From: an uncultured marine group I thaumarchaeote
GTDB taxonomy: Archaea; Thermoproteota; Nitrososphaeria; Nitrososphaerales; Nitrosopumilaceae
Direction: 5' to 3'
Length of the DNA: 40,672 nucleotides
NCBI GenBank assembly: GCA_902578515.1
Contig: CACHDH010000002.1
Location: forward strand, 1-40,672
Part shown: positions 29,721-39,112 of the stretch, piece by piece
Position numbering within the stretch: position 1 is the stretch's first letter
Layout of the letters: every line of letters begins with the position of its first letter
Program-made: the position numbers and the translations under genes
Notes under the pieces: generated by a model
Told to the model about the DNA's origin: nothing
Databases searched by the model: none
What the model saw: only the letters and a program-made list of their open reading frames with translations

Positions 29721-30455
29721 TTGGGAAAAAGACCTCTTGTTAGAAGACGTGGCCGTGGAGGATTACAATTTAGAGTAGCCTCTACAGGAAAGATCGCACC
29801 GGCAAAATATCCTAGTTTTGGACTTTCAGATAATCATGACGGAGAGATCATAGATCTTGTTCATGAACGAGGTCGTGATGTTCCACTAGCCAAAGTGAGA
29901 TTTAATGATGGTACTACTTCATTCCTTCCAGCGTTTCTTGGTGCTAAAGTTGGTTCACATATTCAGTTTGGATTAAAATCGAAAATTAATGATGGAAATG
30001 TAATAAGCATACAAAATATTCCTGATGGCACAACTGTGTGCAACGTAGAAAAACAATTTGGTGACGGTGGATCTTTTATTAAATCAGCTGGTACGAACGC
30101 AACAGTATTTTCACATGAAGACAAGGGTGTTACACTAAAACTTCCATCCGGAAAATTTGCTACACTTAATCCAAAGAATCGGGCTATGATAGGGACTTTG
30201 GCGGGAGGTGGAGTTGGTGATAGACCATTGATGCGCGCTGGTGTCGCAGTAAGACGATTCAAAGCTAAAGGTCAAAAATACCCAATTGTTAGAGGTGTAG
30301 CTCAAGGAGCTTATAACCATCCTCATGGAGGCGGTAGACACCAACATGTTGGTCAAAGTTCAACAGTGGCACGTGATGCACCACCAGGAGCAAAGGTTGG
30401 AAGCATTGCAGCAAGAAAAACTGGAAGAGCACGAATTAAGGAAAGAAAGAAGTAA
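29721..30455 (+). CDS. rpl2: Ribosomal protein L2 (TTG start)
   Basis: GKRPLVRRRGRGG..., VRGVAQGAYNHPHGGGRHQHVG. Confidence 0.96.
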   Translation: MGKRPLVRRRGRGGLQFRVASTGKIAPAKYPSFGLSDNHDGEIIDLVHERGRDVPLAKVRFNDGTTSFLPAFLGAKVGSHIQFGLKSKINDGNVISIQNIPDGTTVCNVEKQFGDGGSFIKSAGTNATVFSHEDKGVTLKLPSGKFATLNPKNRAMIGTLAGGGVGDRPLMRAGVAVRRFKAKGQKYPIVRGVAQGAYNHPHGGGRHQHVGQSSTVARDAPPGAKVGSIAARKTGRARIKERKK

Positions 30456-30499
30456 CTTATTTTCCTAAAACTGATTAGCATCTTCATTTTTGTATATCT

Positions 30500-30778
30500 A
30501 TGGAAAATCAACGTATACATATTTTCATTAGTGGTAAGGTACAGGGAGTTTTTTTCAGACAAGCTTTGAAGGTTATTGCTAAGAAGAATAACGTTATGGG
30601 TTGGGTTAGAAATTTACCTGATAAACGTGTAGAAGCTTTACTTGAGGGTGATAGTACATCAGTCAATTCAGTGATCAAATGGACTAGAGTTGGTCCTGCA
30701 AATTCACGCGTAGATGATATTCAAGTTAGTAATGAAGTATTTCGAAATGAATTTTCAACGTTTGAAGTTTTGTATTAA
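30500..30778 (+). CDS. Acylphosphatase
   Basis: RIHIFISGKVQGVFFRQALKVIAKKNNVMGWVRNLPDKRVEALLEGD. Confidence 0.96.
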   Translation: MENQRIHIFISGKVQGVFFRQALKVIAKKNNVMGWVRNLPDKRVEALLEGDSTSVNSVIKWTRVGPANSRVDDIQVSNEVFRNEFSTFEVLY

Positions 30779-30790
30779 TTTTAAAGTTTA

Positions 30791-31114
30791 ATACGGTAGT
30801 AGTTCTGCTGGTTCTAGGCTAGATCAATAGCCCCATTTCAAGGCACGCAAGATCCGCCACGTTGACGAGGAAGCGTGAATGTTCCACCTTAGGATTGCTC
30901 CCTCCCGGACCTGATCCCTTTCGATGGTTCGGTCTTAGAGATTATCCCTTCGGATAATTCTAGTCCTACAACCACCCGCCTCGGCGTGATTTCATTTCCA
31001 CACACCCAGTGGGAACTACCATTCTAGAGATTTACCCAGCAGTTGCTGACCTCTGCATATAGCCGGTTTCAGAACAGGGCACGGCTAGCACCCCGGTCCT
31101 ACCTACTACCGTTC
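30791..31114 (-). ncRNA. 7S SRP RNA
   Basis: Minus-strand ends pair (ACGGTAGTAG...CTACTACCGT, helix 1); GGTGCTAGCC...TCTGAAACCGGCTATATGC; S-domain helix 8 core CAGGTCCGGGAGGGAGCAA. Ends approximate. Confidence 0.9.
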
Positions 31115-31147
31115 ATACTTCAATCTAATGTTATATTTGAATTTGGA

Positions 31148-32056
31148 TCATTCCTTAGTTAAACGCGTTATCATTTTACATACTGAGCAAACATTTCCAC
31201 TACATTCATTTCCACATATTGAACATTTTCGTTTTTCTTTTTGTTCCGCTTGCTTAGTAAATTGGGAAATTTTCATAATTGAACTATACATATTATTTTT
31301 TATTCCATTGTGATTTGATTCAAGTGCATTTAGAAATTCACGGATTTCTGTTCTAATTCCCTCATCCATATGTGGACATGGTTCCGTTTGAAACGGAAGA
31401 TTATTTGTAAATGCGTAAAATACAATTTCTGACTCATAAATCTCAGATAACGGCTTAATCTTTCTTAGTTTGTTTGAGGATGTATCAGGATCCATCCAAC
31501 CTATTTTTGTAGTATCCCCAGAAAGTGTATTTATTAGAAATGTTTGAAGTGTATCATCCAAGTTATGACCAGTTGCAATTACATCTGCGTTAATTGATTT
31601 TGCAGCATGATCCAACGCTCTTCGTCTAAATGTACCACAAATTGAACAGGAAGAAAGTTTCTGGTCATTTCTTAATTGTAAGGATTCTTCCAACGTTAGA
31701 TCAAACAGATTTTTGTATGAAAAGACCTTATGCTCTATGTTTAATTTGGTACAAAAACTTTCGACTATTTTCAGAGCCTCATCTCTGTATCCAGGGATTC
31801 CTTCATCAATTGTTACAGCCATTAGTCTAAAATTATGAGTTTTTGACATTTTATTCAATACATCTAATAATACTAGAGAATCTTTTCCACCTGAAACAGC
31901 AACGCAAACAAGCTCGTTGTTTCTGATCATCTTATGTTTTGATATTGTTTTAGCAGCTTTGTGTAAAATAGAATTAGAAAAACAGTCAGAACAAAGCGTT
32001 TCTCCAGAATACTTTCTGGTATATGTTGCTTGTTTCTGACATTTGTCACAACTCAT
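31148..32056 (-). CDS. TtuA/Ncs6-type tRNA 2-thiolation enzyme (PP-loop)
   Basis: N-terminal CDKC..CSDC, CVAVSGGKDSLVLLD PP-loop, ATGHNLDDTLQTFLIN, C-terminal CSICGNECSGNVCSVC zinc finger. Confidence 0.9.
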   Translation of the reverse strand: MSCDKCQKQATYTRKYSGETLCSDCFSNSILHKAAKTISKHKMIRNNELVCVAVSGGKDSLVLLDVLNKMSKTHNFRLMAVTIDEGIPGYRDEALKIVESFCTKLNIEHKVFSYKNLFDLTLEESLQLRNDQKLSSCSICGTFRRRALDHAAKSINADVIATGHNLDDTLQTFLINTLSGDTTKIGWMDPDTSSNKLRKIKPLSEIYESEIVFYAFTNNLPFQTEPCPHMDEGIRTEIREFLNALESNHNGIKNNMYSSIMKISQFTKQAEQKEKRKCSICGNECSGNVCSVCKMITRLTKE

Positions 32057-32096
32057 TATTTTGTTACTGAATTTTCAGTAATTTAGGTTTTAACGA

Positions 32097-33296
32097 TTAG
32101 ATAGTAAACCATCCAGATTTTACATATGATAATGCGATATTGAGCGCAAATAGAACGAAAGTAAAAGCATAGACAGACCACATTATAGCATTAATTTTTT
32201 TCTCTGAAGCATGTTTCTCAATAATTGTATAGATAAACTTCCCTCCGTCCAGTATAGGTAATGGAAGCATATTGATAATTCCAATGAAAAACGAAATCAT
32301 CCATAACCAAAGAAGAAACATCGATACCTGAGGATTCCATTCTATGAAATTCAAAACTGGTTTGTATGACATTGCATTATCTCTTATGATACCAATCAAA
32401 CCTCTCTCAGGATCATCAGGTGATGGCATAATCTCAACAGGTAGTTGTATCTGTTGACCATCTCTTTGAACTGTAATAGTAGCGGTATCCCCTGGTTTAA
32501 GATCAACCTTCTGAAAATCGAACGGCGATACTATCACTACACCATTTACACCCATTATCAAATCATTTGCTTGTAAACCTGCTTTTTCTGCCCCACTATC
32601 TTCCATGATTGAAATAATGAGCACTCCGTCAGGTGCTTCGTAAAACCATCCCAAGAATGGTTCTGGTAATACTAGTGCAAAAATTGGATTTGTTAATAGC
32701 AATGCCCCCAAAGCAAATGCAAAGATTACATTTGAAGTCGCACCAGCTCCTATAACTCTAAGTCTGGATATTTTTTTTGCACTGTCAAATTCCTTTTCAT
32801 CTGGTTCCACAAACCCCGCAAACAATGCAATAAAAACTGCAAACCCTCCAGTTTTGATCTTTATTTTTTCTAGAGTAGCTACTATACCATGAGCACCTTC
32901 ATGCATGATCAGGACAATTGGGATAGACAATAGAAAATACAATATAGCTGAAACAGAAGTTAATGTAACTCCAGGTATCAACACAGTCAATTCAGCAAAT
33001 TCAGTTGGCTCTACAAAAAAGTTTGAAAGATTATTTAACAGAAACCAGAATGCAAATCCCATCATTAGAAAACCTGCTACAACGCTTACATCAGCAAAAA
33101 CCCGAATTCCACGTTTTGTTCTAGTCAGCATTTTTGAAAGTGCAGACTGAACCTGAGTGTTTTTGTACGTAAGACTATATGGCTTTATTTCAAAACCATG
33201 TTTTTCCAATTTTATAGCCTTTGCTATACCTAGGATTACAACCCAGGCAATGAGAACGTAAATTATTGCATTGTCAGTGAGGAGATCAAGAGCCAA
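32097..33296 (-). CDS. Site-2 protease-like M50 membrane metalloprotease with PDZ domain
   Basis: LIMHEGAHGIVA (HExxH-type), PDZ segment IMEDSGAEKAGLQANDLIMGVNGVVI, NMLPLPILDGGKF. Confidence 0.93.
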   Translation of the reverse strand: MALDLLTDNAIIYVLIAWVVILGIAKAIKLEKHGFEIKPYSLTYKNTQVQSALSKMLTRTKRGIRVFADVSVVAGFLMMGFAFWFLLNNLSNFFVEPTEFAELTVLIPGVTLTSVSAILYFLLSIPIVLIMHEGAHGIVATLEKIKIKTGGFAVFIALFAGFVEPDEKEFDSAKKISRLRVIGAGATSNVIFAFALGALLLTNPIFALVLPEPFLGWFYEAPDGVLIISIMEDSGAEKAGLQANDLIMGVNGVVIVSPFDFQKVDLKPGDTATITVQRDGQQIQLPVEIMPSPDDPERGLIGIIRDNAMSYKPVLNFIEWNPQVSMFLLWLWMISFFIGIINMLPLPILDGGKFIYTIIEKHASEKKINAIMWSVYAFTFVLFALNIALSYVKSGWFTI

Positions 33297-33339
33297 ATCG
33301 ATTGGTACTTTTTTTATTCACGTAAATTTATCGGTTACT

Positions 33340-33651
33340 GTGAAGCCAGTAGTTATTGTATCAACATTTCCTAGTAAACAATCAGTTACAGGCATTGCAA
33401 ATAAACTAGTAAAGAAAAGACTAGCTGCATGCGTCAATATCACAAAAATATCATCGATTTATACTTGGAAAGGAAAAGTGGAAAACCAGAATGAGTATCT
33501 TGCATTTTTTAAAACTACTAAAAAAAACCAATCAACTCTAAAAAAAGAACTGAAAAAACTTCATCCATACGATGTACCAGAGATTGCAGAAATTAATGTT
33601 GAGTCTATTAATCAACCATATATGAAATGGCTTGTTGATTCTACTAACTAG
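33340..33651 (+). CDS. cutA: CutA1-like divalent-cation tolerance protein
   Basis: GTG at 33340: VKPVVIVSTFPSKQSVTGIANKLVKKRLAACVNITKISSIYTWKGKVENQNEYLAFFKT; HPYDVPEI. ORF-track start 33271 overlaps the divergent protease gene. Confidence 0.93.
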   Translation: MKPVVIVSTFPSKQSVTGIANKLVKKRLAACVNITKISSIYTWKGKVENQNEYLAFFKTTKKNQSTLKKELKKLHPYDVPEIAEINVESINQPYMKWLVDSTN

Positions 33652-33724
33652 ATTGAATGTTTACTAAAAATTACAAAATTTGGTTGTTTAATATGGTCCT
33701 ATGCTAATTGTCTGATGGGTAAAA

Positions 33725-35302
33725 ATGCGAATGAATTATAACAAATTCAATATCATACATATTTTTTTGATCTCACTATTTCCAGTTCTATTCATATATT
33801 CACAGAATATGCGTGAGACACCTGTGCAGGAAATTGTTTTACCTGCATTATTGATTTTATTTGGTACAGTATTACTTTGGTTACTAACCAGATTCATCAT
33901 AAAAAATAATGAAAAATCAGCTTTCATAATTTCATTACTTTTAGTTTTATCATTCTCATATGGTCATATCTACCTCCTAGTAGATGATTTTACACTTGGA
34001 GATTCAGATCTAGGTAGACATAGATATTTGTTAATACCTTTTGTTATTTCTTTTGTAGTTGGTACTTACTATTTTATCAAAACGAAAATAAATCTAAATA
34101 ATATGTCAACGATCTTTAATGTTTTTGCTGTATCAGTTCTAGCAATTATTTTAATTAATGTTACAACATATAATCTAGAAAACATTAATTCTTTTGAAAA
34201 TGAACTAGTTGTGCCACCATCTGTATCTTTATTTAATACAACTATTGAAACAATATCTCCATATCACGTTGAAAGTAAGAGTTACCCGGATGTTTATTAT
34301 ATTATACTTGATGCGTACACTAGCTCTAATAGTCTAAACAAATTCTTGAATTATGATAATCATGAATTTGTTTCATATTTAACAAATAAGGGATTTACAG
34401 TAAATCATAATAGTTATTCAAATTATCCTAGTTCCTTACCATCAATTACATCCACTTTCAATATGATGTACCTCAACTCTCTAACTGACGACCAGCTTGG
34501 GCCTCAAGAATTGCATATATCAGAGAAAATGATATCTGATGGTCCAGTAATGCAGAATTTCAAATTAGCTGGTTATGATATTATTATTCTTCATAGACCA
34601 TTTACAGAAATGTCTTCCTCATCATTATTTGATTTAGAATTGTGTAAGAGAAATCAATACATCGATTCTCAACTTTTAAGTTTGATAATTAGGACCAGTG
34701 TGTTAGGGTTAGCCCTAGAAAAATTGCAAGAACAAGAAATGAGAGAGACAGCTTTGTGTAATTTTTCTGAATTACCAAAACAACACAAAGCATTTGACAA
34801 ACCCATTTTTGTCGTTTCTCATATACTTATTCCACATCCTCCTTATCTGTTTGATCAAGATGGAAACCCAGTTGATTCGATACGCCCACAAGGGTTAGAA
34901 GATTGGGATTACAAGGAGGGTTATATTAACAGCGTAAAATTTGTGAATAAAAAAATCACCCAAGTTGTAGATGAACTGCTTATTGATTCAGAAAACCCTC
35001 CAGTAATCATAATACAGGCTGATCATGGCTCTCAATTTGATTTTAATTCGAATAATCCTAGCAATGAAAACATTGAACAGGTAATGTCAAATTTTAGTGC
35101 ATATTATTTACCAGGAATAGAGGGGGATTCATCAAACGACGTTATCACACCAGTCAACACTTTTCGTATAATATTCAATTCTTATTTTAATACAGATTAT
35201 GATTTACTCGAAAATAAAATGTATTGGATAAATCCTGCTGGCACATCAGATGATGCACCAGAGTATTTTATTGATGTAACAGATATCTTAATTGCACCAT
35301 AA
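33725..35302 (+). CDS. Multi-TM protein with alkaline-phosphatase/sulfatase-superfamily domain (phosphotransferase-like)
   Basis: N-terminal TM helices, then DVYYIILDAYTSS, YPSSLPSITSTFN (nucleophile region), HILIPHPPYLFD, IIIQADHGSQFD. Confidence 0.75.
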   Translation: MRMNYNKFNIIHIFLISLFPVLFIYSQNMRETPVQEIVLPALLILFGTVLLWLLTRFIIKNNEKSAFIISLLLVLSFSYGHIYLLVDDFTLGDSDLGRHRYLLIPFVISFVVGTYYFIKTKINLNNMSTIFNVFAVSVLAIILINVTTYNLENINSFENELVVPPSVSLFNTTIETISPYHVESKSYPDVYYIILDAYTSSNSLNKFLNYDNHEFVSYLTNKGFTVNHNSYSNYPSSLPSITSTFNMMYLNSLTDDQLGPQELHISEKMISDGPVMQNFKLAGYDIIILHRPFTEMSSSSLFDLELCKRNQYIDSQLLSLIIRTSVLGLALEKLQEQEMRETALCNFSELPKQHKAFDKPIFVVSHILIPHPPYLFDQDGNPVDSIRPQGLEDWDYKEGYINSVKFVNKKITQVVDELLIDSENPPVIIIQADHGSQFDFNSNNPSNENIEQVMSNFSAYYLPGIEGDSSNDVITPVNTFRIIFNSYFNTDYDLLENKMYWINPAGTSDDAPEYFIDVTDILIAP

Positions 35303-35327
35303 CAAATTCTAACAGATTTTTATTTGT

Positions 35328-36347
35328 TTAATGTAAAAGATCATCATAAGTATCAAGGTAAAGTTTTCCAACTTGTTTCCAGTCATACTTTAGAACAGCT
35401 TTAAGACATTCAGCAGCAATCATAGATCTTCTTTGCGTGTCTGTCAGTAAATCAGAGATTTTGTTCAAGAGCTTTTCCGCGTTATTTGTTTCAATAAGAA
35501 TACCAGTTTTATCATTATCTAAAATTTCCGTATTTCCACCCACATTACTAGCTATAATACATGTCCCACAACCCATTGCTTCAAGCAGTGTAGAACTTGT
35601 TCCCTCCATAATAGATGGTTGCACAAGCAAATCTGATCCACGTATTAAGGAAATTGTATTTTCTTTTGATTGATATCCTAAATAATGTATATTCGTTTTT
35701 GATTTAGCTACCTTACGAACTTTTTCTTCAACAGGACCCACTCCTACAATAACAAGATTATATTTTGCTGGTAGATTTTCAGCTACTTCTAACAGAGTAT
35801 CCATTCCTTTCTCTTTTGATAATCGTCCTGCGTAAATAATTTGATTTTGAAATTTTTTAATAGATTTTTTTGGAAAACTATCGAGGTTTACAGCATTTGG
35901 AATATATCTGACATTGAAACCGAATTTAGAATAATACTCACATACTTCCTTTGATACAGCAGTTATTGAATCAGCCCAGTTTAACGCCTTCTCTTCATAA
36001 TTTTTTGAAATGTTAGAATAGATTTTTCCATGAAGCTCAGTAATTTGTTGTGAGTAAATGCCATGAAGTGATAGAACCTTTTTACCAACAGCCTTTTTCA
36101 TAGCAAGGGCAGCAGGTATATTATGAGCATGAACAATATCATGTTCCTTCACTGTTCTAGATTTCAAAAATGATGATAACATAAAACTGGGATTCCTAAG
36201 ACCTTTTATTGGAATGGTGAATGTGTTCTTCGAGGATATTGTATCTACCTTATGATTATGGCTTGTTAAGAACTTGGAAAGACCACTAACATGTTGTGCA
36301 ATACCACCAATGCCTTCCTCTGTTGGTGAAATTAATAATATTTTCAT
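35328..36347 (-). CDS. GT4-family glycosyltransferase
   Basis: ISPTEEGIGGIAQHVSGLSKFLTSHNH, YAGRLSKEKGMDTLLEV, PSIMEGTSSTLLEAMGCGTCIIAS. Confidence 0.92.
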   Translation of the reverse strand: MKILLISPTEEGIGGIAQHVSGLSKFLTSHNHKVDTISSKNTFTIPIKGLRNPSFMLSSFLKSRTVKEHDIVHAHNIPAALAMKKAVGKKVLSLHGIYSQQITELHGKIYSNISKNYEEKALNWADSITAVSKEVCEYYSKFGFNVRYIPNAVNLDSFPKKSIKKFQNQIIYAGRLSKEKGMDTLLEVAENLPAKYNLVIVGVGPVEEKVRKVAKSKTNIHYLGYQSKENTISLIRGSDLLVQPSIMEGTSSTLLEAMGCGTCIIASNVGGNTEILDNDKTGILIETNNAEKLLNKISDLLTDTQRRSMIAAECLKAVLKYDWKQVGKLYLDTYDDLLH

Positions 36348-36498
36348 TGTGGGAAAATTAGATTAATTGCATAAAAGCTGTTGTATTCATTAATCACATC
36401 TAAAACTAATAACTTTTAATTTTGGAATTAATAATTCAAGTATAAAATCATATTAGCTCTTAAAAAGCCGAACATAATTTCATTATATGTAATTAGGC

Positions 36499-37872
36499 TT
36501 GGAAAATTCAAAGAAAATAGATGTAAATAATATCGATCAAGTTAGGAATTCCCTAAATGATAAATCCCTGAAAGTTTGTGTAGTAGGTATTGGGAGAATT
36601 GGTCTTCCAACTGCGTTATCATTTGCAAAAGCTGGTCTTCAAACAATTGGAATGGATATTAATGAGAAATTAGTGAATTCAATTAATCAAGGAAATTTTC
36701 CGTTAAAAGATGAACCTGGATACGAAGATATATTCAACAATGTCATAAAAAATGGAAATTTTTCAGCAACCACTAACATCAATGAGGCAGTCTCAAAATC
36801 AAATTTAATTTTATTATCACTACCTACCCCTATGAACAAAAAAAATATCCCAGATTATTCTGCTCTTGAATCTGTATGTAAACAGCTTAGTGATATTCTT
36901 CAACCTAATTCCCTGATTGTTGTTGAAAGTACAATTGAACCAGGTTTTATTGAAAGTACTTTGATCAATATTCTAGAGAAAACTAAAAGATTACACGTTG
37001 GTAAAAATTTTACAATTGGTGTGTGCCCAGAAAATGCGAATCCGGGTGAAATTTTTCATGATTTTACAAATTTACCAAGACTTGTGGGAAGTATAGATAA
37101 AGAGACTACAAAAATTATTGCTATGATCTATGATTTTGTATTTTCTGTAGAATTAATTATAATGCCAGACTGCAAAACGGCGAATGCAGTAAAGCTTACT
37201 ACAAATGTTTTCAGAGATGTTAATATTGCATTTGTTAACGAATTATCTTTAATGTTTGACAAGCTAGGAATTGATACACTGAAAGTTTTAGATGCAGCCA
37301 AACGCAAATATAACTTTCAAATTCATTATCCTGGTGCTGGTGTTGGTGGTCCATGTTTACCCATCAATTCGTATCAATTCTTGAATACTGCAACAAGAAC
37401 AGACTCAAAACTAAGTATCATAGAACAAAGTAGAGAGATTAATGAGAAAATGCCTGATCATGTAATTAATCTCACTTTAGATTGCTTCAAAAAATGTAAT
37501 AAATCTATCAAGGGTTCTAACATTTTGATTTTGGGTATATCTTACAAGGCTGATGTAAAAGATGTTCAATTAAGCCCAGCGGAAATAATAATAAACAAAC
37601 TCAAGGATTTAGGTGCAAGTATTAGAATCTATGATCCGTACTACAAAAACAGTGAAGTTTTTGGAATAAATATAGAATCCAATATGAATGATGCAATTAC
37701 AAAAGCAGATGCATCAATAATTATTACTGCACATAAAGAATTTCAAGAAATTAATCCCCAAATATTTACCAAAATGAATACACCAATCTTAATAGATTCA
37801 AGGGGTGTGATTGACACTTCTTCCATAAAGAATACCAATTTAGTTTTTAGAGGTATTGGACGTGGGATCTAA
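36499..37872 (+). CDS. NDP-sugar 6-dehydrogenase, WecC/WbpA-like (TTG start)
   Basis: VGIGRIGLPTALSFAKAG, NAVKLTTNVFRDVNIAFVNEL (catalytic Lys), GAGVGGPCLPIN (catalytic Cys), C-terminal NISYKADVKD-like GISYKADVKDVQLSPA. Confidence 0.92.
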   Translation: MENSKKIDVNNIDQVRNSLNDKSLKVCVVGIGRIGLPTALSFAKAGLQTIGMDINEKLVNSINQGNFPLKDEPGYEDIFNNVIKNGNFSATTNINEAVSKSNLILLSLPTPMNKKNIPDYSALESVCKQLSDILQPNSLIVVESTIEPGFIESTLINILEKTKRLHVGKNFTIGVCPENANPGEIFHDFTNLPRLVGSIDKETTKIIAMIYDFVFSVELIIMPDCKTANAVKLTTNVFRDVNIAFVNELSLMFDKLGIDTLKVLDAAKRKYNFQIHYPGAGVGGPCLPINSYQFLNTATRTDSKLSIIEQSREINEKMPDHVINLTLDCFKKCNKSIKGSNILILGISYKADVKDVQLSPAEIIINKLKDLGASIRIYDPYYKNSEVFGINIESNMNDAITKADASIIITAHKEFQEINPQIFTKMNTPILIDSRGVIDTSSIKNTNLVFRGIGRGI

Positions 37873-39082
37873 TTTCTTACCACCTAATCCATCATCAATC
37901 ACAAATATTCTAACATTAAGATACGATCCGTCAATAACACCAAATCTACCTAGAAAAGCTTGGAATGATTTCAAACCCATAACTGAAAAACCTTCGACTG
38001 AATTTATTGAAAAATCTATTACGAATACTATTAGAAAACAATTAGATATCTCATCTGTCAAAAAAATTTGTATTGCATTAAGTGGAGGAATTGATTCTAC
38101 CCTGATTCTTACCTTAATTAAAAAAACTTTTCCTGCTATACAAGTTGATGCAATATCAGTAAAATTTGCGAATAGTATTGATGAAACAGAAAATGCAGCA
38201 AAAATTGCTGCAAAATTAGAAGCTGATCACCATATTATCAATGTAGAAAATTATTTACAAGAATTACCTAAAGCTATTAGCATCATCAAACTTCCATTCT
38301 GGGACCTTCATTGGTATCATGTTGCTAAGAAGGCACAATCTCTTTCAAAGTATCTTGCTTCTGGTGATGGTGGTGATGAATTATTTGGAGGATATACATT
38401 TAGATACAAAAAATTTCTATCTTTGGTAAATACAAATTCTACGCCATTAGAAAAAGTCAGATTATATCTATCATGTCATGAAAGGGATCAAGTTCCTGAT
38501 CAGGAAAAATTATTTGGAAAACAAGCCAAATTCTCATGGGAATCAATTAGCAAACCACTAATTTCACATTTTGATAATACGTTATCTCCTATTGAACAAG
38601 TATTTCTAGCAGACTATAATGGAAAATTATTATATAATTTTAATCCCATTAATACAAAAATATTAAATCATTTTGATATGAAATCTATATCTCCCTTATT
38701 GTCTGAGGAGATGATCTCTTATGCCTTAAACATACCATTACAGTACAAATATGATGACACTAAAAATATTGGAAAATTACCTTTACGACAGCTGCTAGCA
38801 AAATATAACATGGACAAATTCATCACCAACGAAAAATTAGGATTTAATGTAAATACACTCAATTTATGGAAATCCTTTGGGCAACAATTATGCCAAGAAT
38901 ACTTCACAGATTCTCAGGTAGTAAGGGATGGTTGGATAAACAAAGATTGGATTAATGAATACATGTACAAAGACGATTTAGATGTAAGATATGTGAACAA
39001 GTTTCTTGGTTTATTGGCATTTGAAGTATGGTACAGGTTATTCATCACAAAGGATATGAGTGCAAATACTACACTAAATTAA
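37856..39082 (+). CDS. Asparagine-synthetase-like PP-loop amidase lacking N-terminal glutaminase domain
   Basis: ICIALSGGIDSTLIL PP-loop and LASGDGGDELFGGYTFRYKKF; no N-terminal Cys glutaminase (no MCGI). TTG 37856 or GTG 37862 start overlaps upstream stop. Confidence 0.85.
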   Translation: MDVGSNFLPPNPSSITNILTLRYDPSITPNLPRKAWNDFKPITEKPSTEFIEKSITNTIRKQLDISSVKKICIALSGGIDSTLILTLIKKTFPAIQVDAISVKFANSIDETENAAKIAAKLEADHHIINVENYLQELPKAISIIKLPFWDLHWYHVAKKAQSLSKYLASGDGGDELFGGYTFRYKKFLSLVNTNSTPLEKVRLYLSCHERDQVPDQEKLFGKQAKFSWESISKPLISHFDNTLSPIEQVFLADYNGKLLYNFNPINTKILNHFDMKSISPLLSEEMISYALNIPLQYKYDDTKNIGKLPLRQLLAKYNMDKFITNEKLGFNVNTLNLWKSFGQQLCQEYFTDSQVVRDGWINKDWINEYMYKDDLDVRYVNKFLGLLAFEVWYRLFITKDMSANTTLN

Positions 39083-39112
39083 TTTAGAACGAAAATCCCA
39101 AAAAATTAAACA

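Noticed and set aside
31128-31313. 61-aa plus-strand ORF near SRP RNA
   Set aside because: Antisense to the C-terminal zinc finger of the TtuA/Ncs6-like protein.
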